A stretch of DNA of 64,000 bases from JAKPCT01 sp029553165 (GTDB taxonomy: Bacteria > Bacillota > UBA4882 > UBA8346). The stretch covers positions 1 through 64,000 of the forward strand of contig DAORZT010000007.1 in assembly GCA_035359995.1 (NCBI GenBank), given 5' to 3'. How positions within the stretch are numbered: the first letter of the stretch is position 1; every line of letters begins with the position of its first letter. Of the stretch, positions 58,349 to 64,000 are shown piece after piece. A program made the translations under genes and the position numbers. Below the pieces are notes generated by a model. It saw nothing but the letters and a program-made list of their open reading frames with translations. It did not search any database and had not been told where the DNA came from.

Positions 58349-59407
58349 TTAACAATATTTTCGGCCTTTTAGGGGCAGAGCCTTAGTAAAAAAATTACCC
58401 TCGAAAATAGATTTTTCTTTTAAATTGCTGTACACAATCAATACCAGTAATATTAACCATAACATTGTAATTATTTGACTTTGCAGCAACCATACATTAA
58501 CTGCTTGATCGATCCAAGGCGACCGGTATGAACCCACCTGATTGGTCTGAAGCAATCCCCAGATAAAATCCTTGAGTTGTGCTGCTATTTCTGGATTTTG
58601 TCGCGGATCTCCCAAGACAATATCATTATAGAACGGTTGCTCTGCTCCAAATAACATCCGGAAGTCTTCAGCAAAAGTCTCCTCACTCGACTGGTTCCAC
58701 GCTTCGGAATTGGCTTTCCCCGGGCCTTGCCAACTACCACCACGGATTTGATGGTATTGCTCCCATAACAGACGGCCCTTTTTTGTAGTCTCCGGCATAT
58801 AAGTCATATGAATATGGTGCCCGATTTCATGCAACAATGTTACTTCTAAATCTTTGACATCCGGTTCAACGAATGACGGTAACGCAAAAATAATACTAAA
58901 ACCAGTCCCTCCAACACCACTCACTCCGGAAGCCTGATAAGGCATTAAAAAGATCCGGTAGTTCCGCAGCGTCTGTTTTGGTAGTTCCGGTAGTAATTTT
59001 GCTAAGATCGATTGCACTTGGGCAGGTTCAAATTTAACACCTTCATTGCTATCGTCAAGTAAATACCCTTTTAATTCATGTTGAGGTGCAATGAGCTTTC
59101 CAGACTTTAAGATTTGTAATTGTTCTTGTACCGTTAGATATTTGCTCCATAATCTTTGACTTTCAGTTTCGGAATATACTTTAATCCCTGCGATTGTATT
59201 AAATCCCATCGTAGCTTCTAAACGTTTCAGTTCGGAAGCTGTCTCTTGAAGCGATTTTACAATCTGATGTCGGCTGTATTGTTGATAATCGTTTCCCTCT
59301 GTTATTGCAACTTGATTGGATAAAGCAAACAGCCGAATTTGAATTATGCAATAGATTATTAAGATTATCATTGTAACAGTTCGAAATTTTACTCTGTTGT
59401 TCATCAT
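58349..59407 (-). CDS. Membrane protein with an HExxH metalloprotease-type motif
   Basis: The 352-residue protein has an N-terminal membrane helix (about 8-29), an extracytoplasmic domain with DLEVTLLHEIGHHIHMTYMPETT (HExxH) and a downstream SEETFAEDFRMLFG that could supply the third ligand (gluzincin-like ExxxD), then a C-terminal membrane helix (about 310-333). This resembles putative membrane zinc peptidases; the substrate is unknown. The start is ATG at 59407 with GGTGAT; GTG at 59416 is possible. It is 25 bases upstream of the hemerythrin gene. Confidence 0.72.
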   Translation of the reverse strand: MMNNRVKFRTVTMIILIIYCIIQIRLFALSNQVAITEGNDYQQYSRHQIVKSLQETASELKRLEATMGFNTIAGIKVYSETESQRLWSKYLTVQEQLQILKSGKLIAPQHELKGYLLDDSNEGVKFEPAQVQSILAKLLPELPKQTLRNYRIFLMPYQASGVSGVGGTGFSIIFALPSFVEPDVKDLEVTLLHEIGHHIHMTYMPETTKKGRLLWEQYHQIRGGSWQGPGKANSEAWNQSSEETFAEDFRMLFGAEQPFYNDIVLGDPRQNPEIAAQLKDFIWGLLQTNQVGSYRSPWIDQAVNVWLLQSQIITMLWLILLVLIVYSNLKEKSIFEGNFFTKALPLKGRKYC

Positions 59408-59416
59408 TTTAATCAC

Positions 59417-59707
59417 CAGCCTTTTGCTGAACCCATTCTATCACAGAGTAATATATTATGTAAACTAACATCTTTTGAGAATCATTGATCACGGTGGTAA
59501 TTATTAAAAGTTTTTACCGGTTTAGCTCAATGGATAGCAATTATCCCTATTTTCCTCTATAAATCGCTTCATTTCGTGCATTATCGATGAAGGATTCTTG
59601 AACAATAACCAGAATTATACATCCAAAATTTCCTTGTTATCAAACCTGTTGCTATTCTTTGATATTTTCAGTCCAAATAAAATAGATTACAAGTAAAGGA
59701 GTTAACC
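59417..59707. other. Intergenic region with a tRNA D-arm-like stretch
   Basis: About 290 bases separate the metalloprotease gene from the divergent CheC-like gene. TTTAGCTCAATGGATAGCA at 59521-59539 resembles a tRNA D-arm but no anticodon or T-arm follows, so it is not a tRNA. AAAGGAG for the CheC-like gene lies at 59695-59701. No other structure was seen. Confidence 0.4.
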
Positions 59708-60391
59708 ATGACCAATTTAGCAATCGAACACTCTCACAACAGTAATAACGAAGCGATTTTCTTACCGTTCAGCCAAATTGAACAATTATACAACATCGCT
59801 CAAAATGGCGCGGCTAAATCAATCAGTTCAATGCAGCAGTTTTTAGGTATCAATGTTGATATCCATCTAAACTGCCTATCATTTTTATCATTACCAATTT
59901 TAATTGATCGAATCAATTTGTATTACCGGAATCATTTAGGATTTCATCTGCGTTTTTCAGGAGAGATAACTGGTGAGATTTATACCTTCTTTGGTGAAAA
60001 AGATGCCACAATTCTGATCGAAAAGATGTTAGGTCATCATCGCCGTTTTAAATATCCCAGAAGATTCAACCGCCTTGAAATTTCGGTCCTTGCCGAACTG
60101 GTTAATGTCTTATCAAATTCATTTTGGCGCGCCCTGACTGACAAAACAGCAATCAACTGGACAATTTCCCCGCCGACACAAATAACCAATTTGGAACGTT
60201 CATTATTTTATTCAGCAAAAATATATCCAGTTGACCAGTTTTTAGTACATTTTGAATATTTAATTCCTGACTTGGATGTCAGGATTCAATTTATTGTCTT
60301 ACCAACCCAAAAAACATTAAAAAAGATCTTCACCAAGCTGGCTGTTCTCGAACGGACAAAAAATCTTGCCGTTGATAATTTTGTAAGCTAA
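59708..60391 (+). CDS. CheC-family protein
   Basis: The 227-residue protein follows the CheC/CheX/FliY fold: FSQIEQLYNIAQNGAAKSISSMQQFLGINVDI, GEITGEIYTFFGEKDATILIEKMLG and LEISVLAELVNVLSNSFWRALTDKTAINWTISPP. The second half-site keeps the active-site pattern S-xxx-E-xx-N (SVLAELVN) with a Pro about 22 residues later; the first half-site has Gln in place of the Glu, so only one site looks functional. CheC proteins dephosphorylate CheY-P. No che or fli genes are in the window. AAAGGAG precedes the ATG. Confidence 0.75.
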   Translation: MTNLAIEHSHNSNNEAIFLPFSQIEQLYNIAQNGAAKSISSMQQFLGINVDIHLNCLSFLSLPILIDRINLYYRNHLGFHLRFSGEITGEIYTFFGEKDATILIEKMLGHHRRFKYPRRFNRLEISVLAELVNVLSNSFWRALTDKTAINWTISPPTQITNLERSLFYSAKIYPVDQFLVHFEYLIPDLDVRIQFIVLPTQKTLKKIFTKLAVLERTKNLAVDNFVS

Positions 60392-60398
60392 AAAGCCA

Positions 60399-60977
60399 TC
60401 AGTCTAACTCATCAATGGTGAGACTAAAACTTGGAACAAAATTTTGCATAAAGTAATCTACTTCAGGCATTTGAAAGGAATCAATCTCCTTTTTGATTGA
60501 AGCCTCTGCCTGGCTAAACTCTTGATTACCAACTTTTAATTCTTCAATGCATTTCAAATAAGCGCAGATTTTATCGGCGACTTTAACTAATTTATGTTCT
60601 GCGGAATCGTCCTGCTGAGCAGTGAATAATCGTTCATAATCCGGCTGCAGTTCAATCGGAAGCATTTGAAAGATCTTTTTCCTGGCAATCAGTTCAATCT
60701 CCCCATAAACCTTTTTGATCTCAGGATTATAGTATTTGATCGGTGTTGCCAGATCTCCCGTAATTATTTCACTTACTTCGTGAAACATTGCGATCACCGC
60801 TGCCCGTTCCGGATTGACTGTCCCATTGAAAAATTTGTTCTTAATAATCGCAAGACCATGAGCAATCATTGCAACCTGTAAACTATGCTCCTGGATATTT
60901 TCTAAGTGGGTATTGCGCATCAGCCCCCACCGGTTAATAAATTTCATCCGTGCTAAATAGGCAAAAAAATGACTCAC
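60399..60977 (-). CDS. YfbR-like HD-domain 5'-deoxynucleotidase
   Basis: The 192-residue HD-domain protein begins SHFFAYLARMKFINRWGLMRNTH, has EHSLQVAMIAH and the catalytic AVIAMFHEVSEIITGDLATPIKYYNPEI, all typical of YfbR, which removes phosphate from deoxynucleoside monophosphates. I start at GTG 60977 because GGGGG lies 8 bases upstream; the ATG at 60992 has no site. It converges on the CheC-like gene with 7 bases between and follows the S1 gene after a terminator. Confidence 0.9.
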   Translation of the reverse strand: MSHFFAYLARMKFINRWGLMRNTHLENIQEHSLQVAMIAHGLAIIKNKFFNGTVNPERAAVIAMFHEVSEIITGDLATPIKYYNPEIKKVYGEIELIARKKIFQMLPIELQPDYERLFTAQQDDSAEHKLVKVADKICAYLKCIEELKVGNQEFSQAEASIKKEIDSFQMPEVDYFMQNFVPSFSLTIDELD

Positions 60978-61000
60978 TTCTGATACCCCCATTTAGAAAT

Positions 61001-61025
61001 TAAAAATCCGGGGTTCTCCCGGATT
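61001..61025 (-). terminator. Terminator of the S1-domain gene
   Basis: Leftward, ATCCGGG (61024-61018) and CCCGGAT (61012-61006) pair with a 5-base loop, followed by TTTTTA. It overlaps the stop codon of the S1 gene. Confidence 0.8.
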
Positions 61026-61434
61026 ATATCGTAGTAACTCTACCGCCACCGCGGCCTCCTCTTTTAGACTCAACATTCTTACGCAATGCTGATTGTCTTT
61101 CATCGGAGTCTTTTAAAAATTTACTAAGTTTATCTTCAAATGAAGCCTGCTTACTTCGACTATTATTAAAGCTATTATTGTTATTGGTATTTCTTTCAGC
61201 ATTAGGCTGGGCCTGTCTGATTGAAAGACCTATTTTACCATTATCAAGAGTCAAAACTTTTACTTTGACCAGATCCCCTTGTTTGATAAAGTCTTTGACA
61301 TCTTTAACATACTTATCTGCAACTTCAGAGATGTGAACTAATCCTGTTTCTCCACTGGATAATTCAATAAACGCACCAAAATTCGTTATTCCAGCAACTT
61401 TCCCTTCAACGATCTGGCCAACCTCTAATGCCAT
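61024..61434 (-). CDS. S1 RNA-binding domain protein (YabR-like)
   Basis: The 136-residue protein has an S1 domain at residues 1-75 (VGQIVEGKVAGITNFGAFIELSSGETGLVHISEV and GDLVKVKVLTLDNGKIGLSIRQA) and an unstructured tail with Asn repeats and a basic, Gly/Arg-rich end (KRGGRGGGR) likely to bind RNA. This is the layout of B. subtilis YabR and related general stress proteins. AGGCAAGT is the only ribosome binding site. It is followed by its own terminator, and upstream genes run elsewhere. Confidence 0.92.
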   Translation of the reverse strand: MALEVGQIVEGKVAGITNFGAFIELSSGETGLVHISEVADKYVKDVKDFIKQGDLVKVKVLTLDNGKIGLSIRQAQPNAERNTNNNNSFNNSRSKQASFEDKLSKFLKDSDERQSALRKNVESKRGGRGGGRVTTI

Positions 61435-61597
61435 ACTTGCCTATTGCCTCACTTTCATATCTTTTTTTAATACAATATAGTTTATTATATCCCAGCTAGA
61501 AAAGTGTTGTCAAGGCAAGCTTTTTAGGTCTAAAACAAAAGTCGATTTTACATAATGACAATCAAGATTAAAATCGCAACACTTTTATACCATTAAA

Positions 61598-62965
61598 TCA
61601 ATTAGTCGCTTTAGTTCCAACCTTGTACTCTTCAGGTTGAGCAGGGTAGATACTGATATTTTCCAAGGTTTTTTTGGTTGTTCCGTCCTTATAAGTAATG
61701 ATCCGATACAGTGCTACTTTATAACCTTTTCTCCCATCACTTTCCTTAACTCTTTTCCCACTCTCCAAAGTTGGATCCTTAATCTCCTTTACTTTAAAGG
61801 GGTATGTTGCCAACGTCTCTGTTTTAAACGACACACTCTCCCAGTCCGTCTTCTCTCCTAAAATTGCTACTCTGACATAAGGGGGTTCCACTACTGCAGT
61901 GATTAGGATTGGAGTTTTCAAGGTATTCTCAAACATAAAATCCAACCCGTCATAAACAACGGTTGCATCACGTCCTAATGGCACATAGGCGCTTGGTATT
62001 GTATGATTTTGACGCTTTAAAACCTTAAGATTGGCAAGCATTACTGCATTATAAAGTGTTGTTGATACCTGACAAACACCGCCGCCAATACCAGGGACTA
62101 ACTTCCCATTCAATACCACCGGTGCTTCTTTATAACCTGTTTCAGCCAACCTTGGCCCTACCCAGGTATTGAATGAAAAACCCTGACCAGGATAAACAAT
62201 AACATTATCAATTGCCAAGGCGGCATTTTTTAAGTTATGGGAACGATCAATCAATCGCGGGTTATATCTGGTTTTATACATTCCCAATACTTGATTTAAA
62301 CTCCATTTTTCGATCTCATTCGCTGTTAAAGCCGGCTTGATTAGTTTAACCGGAATCTCAATCCGGGCCGTCTTTTTAACAGATACAGCCGTCTCCAACA
62401 ACCCGGTCAGCTGTTCTCTTAAAACCTCGCGACCTTCTTTTCCCGGAGTAAATGTGACTTCTCCATTGACATCCACATAAACATGAGCCCGAACCGGTTC
62501 TTCCGCTAAAGTTGTCTCTAGCAACCGATAAAATGAATCCAAGGTATTTTCATTATGTTTAAACTGTAATTTGATATCCTGACTGACGCGGTTAAAATTA
62601 ATCCAATTTCTGATATTTTGAAAAAGACTGCTGTTAGCTTCCAATTCATAAACTTTATTGAGTGTAGCTTCATAATCCGGATTAATTCCGATTGCGCCTA
62701 AAACAACCCCAAAACTGCGATCTTTATAGCTTAAAATCACTTTTTTCTGCAATAACGGTTCAATCTTTTCCTTGATGATTTTTTCTGCCTCTTCACGGTA
62801 TAATCCGCCAATTGGAACACCGGCAACACATACTCCGGGAATTATTCTGCCCTGTGACCAGAAATAGTAGATTCCTACTATGGCGATCAAACCCAAAATA
62901 ACACCCAGCATTACATAGATGAATATTTTTATCGCTGCTGATAATTTGACTGTTAAACTCTCCAA
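61598..62965 (-). CDS. VanW-family cell-surface protein
   Basis: The 455-residue exported protein has one membrane helix (about 12-32), an N-terminal YoaR/PG-binding-4-like region (about 60-230) and a VanW domain (about 245-375) with LSPGQGFSFNTWVG-like GQGFSFNTWVGPRLAETGY, KLVPGIGGGVCQVSTTLYNAVMLANL, and HTIPSAYVPLGRDATVVYDG. A C-terminal G5-like segment (about 400-445) ends it. VanW proteins are common in Gram-positive surface proteins; the function is not established. Start TTG after GGAGG. No van genes besides a VanR/S-like pair at the far left are present, so the name does not imply vancomycin resistance. Confidence 0.92.
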   Translation of the reverse strand: MESLTVKLSAAIKIFIYVMLGVILGLIAIVGIYYFWSQGRIIPGVCVAGVPIGGLYREEAEKIIKEKIEPLLQKKVILSYKDRSFGVVLGAIGINPDYEATLNKVYELEANSSLFQNIRNWINFNRVSQDIKLQFKHNENTLDSFYRLLETTLAEEPVRAHVYVDVNGEVTFTPGKEGREVLREQLTGLLETAVSVKKTARIEIPVKLIKPALTANEIEKWSLNQVLGMYKTRYNPRLIDRSHNLKNAALAIDNVIVYPGQGFSFNTWVGPRLAETGYKEAPVVLNGKLVPGIGGGVCQVSTTLYNAVMLANLKVLKRQNHTIPSAYVPLGRDATVVYDGLDFMFENTLKTPILITAVVEPPYVRVAILGEKTDWESVSFKTETLATYPFKVKEIKDPTLESGKRVKESDGRKGYKVALYRIITYKDGTTKKTLENISIYPAQPEEYKVGTKATN

Positions 62966-63167
62966 GATAAATCCTCCAAAACCTTATGTTTGCAATTGTA
63001 TTAGTTACTATTATAAAATATTCGACTAAATTTTTCTTTTTCCTATATTTTTAAAATCAACCACTCAATTTTTTCCTTTGATTTAATGGTTTAAAACTCT
63101 TTTATCTGATCCGACTGCTTTACCGCAAAATTCCAACCGACTAACACTGACAATGTTTCCATTTTAT

Positions 63168-63197
63168 GTATAAGCACCACTTTAACTTCATATAATA
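63168..63197 (+). promoter_or_regulatory. Possible sporulation-sigma promoter of yyaC
   Basis: GTATA (63168-63172) and, 16 bases later, CATATAATA (63189-63197) stand 30 bases before the ATG. The -10 fits CATAnnnTA of sigma-K and is close to the sigma-E box; the GTATA fits the -35 of sigma-G or sigma-F. A sigma-A -10 TATAAT (63191-63196) is also contained, with no good -35. Confidence 0.35.
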
Positions 63198-63226
63198 AAA
63201 TATCTTTTTTAGAGGGAGTTTATCAG

Positions 63227-63874
63227 ATGTGGAATCCGTCAATTAAGTCAAAAACCAATCAAAACAGCACTTTAGAGCTTAATTCCCGTGTTCATGTGGA
63301 ACAGAGCGCAGCAATTAAGATCTTCCAAGCGAATCTTGAGCTTTTTCTAAATCAGTTGTACGATAATTACTCTGACATCATTATTTTATGTATTGGGACC
63401 GACCGTTCAACAGGAGACAGCTTAGGTCCGTTAGTAGGTACCAAACTACACCAATTAGGTCTCAAAAAGGAAATGGTCTATGGGACTTTGGATGAACCGG
63501 TTCATGCTGTTAATCTTCAAGAGACAATTAACCAAATTAACCAAACTTACAAAAACCCATTTATCATAGCTATTGATGCTTGTCTGGGCCGTTCTGAAAG
63601 CGTTGGCTACATTAGTATTAAAGAAGGACCATTACAACCGGGAACCGGGGTTAACAAAGATTTGCCAGCCGTAGGCGACCTTCAAATCATCGGGATAGTA
63701 AACATTGGTGGATTTATGGAATATATGGTGCTTCAAAATACCAGACTGAGTCTTGTGATGAAGATGGCTGAAATAATCAGCCGCGGTATTTACAACTCGA
63801 TCAATAAATCTGTAAATACCGTTCCGGTCATTGACGAATTAATACCGCATTACGAACCAGTCCATCACAATTAA
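63227..63874 (+). CDS. yyaC: YyaC-family spore protein
   Basis: The 215-residue protein is related to the germination protease GPR: IIILCIGTDRSTGDSLGPLVGTKL (residues 49-73), FIIAIDACLGRSESVGYISIKEGPLQPGTGVNKDLPAVGDLQIIGIVNIGGFMEYMVLQNTRL. Two Asp residues (GTDRSTGDSLG and AIDACLG) correspond to those of aspartate-type GPR. It is a marker of endospore formers and is made during sporulation. GAGGGAG lies 9 bases before the ATG. It is a single gene followed by a terminator. Confidence 0.92.
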   Translation: MWNPSIKSKTNQNSTLELNSRVHVEQSAAIKIFQANLELFLNQLYDNYSDIIILCIGTDRSTGDSLGPLVGTKLHQLGLKKEMVYGTLDEPVHAVNLQETINQINQTYKNPFIIAIDACLGRSESVGYISIKEGPLQPGTGVNKDLPAVGDLQIIGIVNIGGFMEYMVLQNTRLSLVMKMAEIISRGIYNSINKSVNTVPVIDELIPHYEPVHHN

Positions 63875-63893
63875 CTTATCATAAATAATATCA

Positions 63894-63917
63894 AAAAAGC
63901 CCTCAAAAGGGCTTTTT
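63894..63917. terminator. Bidirectional terminator
   Basis: AAAAAGCCCT (63894-63903) and AGGGCTTTTT (63908-63917) form a 10-bp stem with a CAAA loop, between the converging yyaC and ABC ATPase genes. Confidence 0.9.
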
Positions 63918-63939
63918 AATATTATTAATTCCAATCAAA

Positions 63940-64000
63940 TTATAAAATGCTCTTTTCGGTCTCTTTATCAAAGAGATGAATTTTGTTGGCGTCAAATACA
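63940..64000 (-). CDS. C-terminus of a sugar ABC transporter ATPase, runs off the right edge
   Basis: Leftward from the window end the frame gives V-F-D-A-N-K-I-H-L-F-D-K-E-T-E-K-S-I-L and a TAA at 63942-63940. The ending K-I-H-L-F-D-K-E-T-E is the typical C-terminus (TOBE domain) of MsmX/UgpC-type ATPases that energise carbohydrate importers. The rest of the gene lies outside the window. Confidence 0.65.
   Translation of the reverse strand, partial: VFDANKIHLFDKETEKSIL

Noticed and set aside
59521..59539. tRNA-like stretch TTTAGCTCAATGGATAGCA
   Set aside because: It mimics a D-arm, but there is no anticodon arm, T-arm or acceptor partner downstream.
61598..62965. Vancomycin resistance from VanW plus a VanS/VanR-like pair
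   Set aside because: The VanW protein is a generic surface protein, the two-component genes are 60 kb away, and vanH, vanA and vanX are absent.
1..64000. CRISPR arrays, prophage, integrase or toxin-antitoxin modules
   Set aside because: No regularly spaced repeats, cas genes, phage structural genes or toxin-antitoxin pairs were found. The short radC, HTH protein and Dam methylase are only hints of past mobility.

Overview
The window looks like chromosome of a low-GC, endospore-forming member of the Bacillota (Firmicutes). Markers are a YyaC-type spore protease, a SpoIID/LytB-domain protein, a YwmB-like protein, a VanW protein, a T-box leader, a BirA-type biotin operator, strong GGAGG ribosome binding sites, many TTG/GTG starts and numerous Rho-independent terminators. 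I cannot name the genus. One gene (7904-9067) reads like an outer-membrane beta-barrel, which would be surprising in a monoderm and hints at a diderm or Gram-negative-staining lineage.

Layout. 0-9.5 kb: a VanS/VanR-like two-component system whose kinase gene is broken by a one-base frameshift, then a leftward cluster: barrel-like protein, fused Memo-AMMECR1 protein, AmmeMemoRadiSam radical SAM enzyme, glutamine-dependent NAD synthase and a long PRPP-synthetase-like protein. 9.5-13.6 kb: CNNM/CorC-type membrane protein, methyltransferase, GDPD-family phosphodiesterase and a small membrane protein. 13.6-21.6 kb is the most accessory-looking stretch: a short RadC, an excisionase-like HTH protein with iteron-like repeats, a REP-like palindrome, an S41 peptidase lipoprotein, a molybdate ABC transporter, an orphan Dam-type methylase and a second frameshifted gene (Crp/Fnr type).

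21.6-27.2 kb: HtrA protease, a split permease, a PEP-mutase-family enzyme, a methyltransferase, a MarR regulator, a GNAT enzyme and DUF503. 27.2-33.8 kb: a small-RNA-like unit, the biotin ECF transporter bioY plus ATPase plus T component under a BirA operator, a TPR-SpoIID protein, and leuA behind a leucine T-box. 33.8-43.5 kb: lipoprotein, rhodanese, tRNA-Glu, tRNA-Lys, purA, a LysR regulator, a candidate structured noncoding RNA closed by a perfect 12-bp helix and followed by a terminator, an M23 peptidase, a UDPGP-family enzyme, CDF transporter, LemA and deoC.

43.5-64 kb is a housekeeping block read mostly leftward: lysS, greA, two quinate/shikimate-dehydrogenase-like proteins, dusB, hflX, coaX, a Nif3-like protein, ywmB, a PHP phosphatase, alaS, a 53-aa protein, a twin-P-loop ATPase, hemerythrin, a putative membrane metalloprotease, a CheC-like protein, a YfbR-like HD phosphohydrolase, an S1 protein, VanW and yyaC. 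The window closes with the C-terminus of a sugar-type ABC ATPase.

The items I would follow first are the structured RNA at 37.9-38.1 kb, the barrel-AmmeMemoRadiSam gene set with its 9-bp inverted repeat, the short transcription unit before bioY, and the two homopolymer frameshifts.
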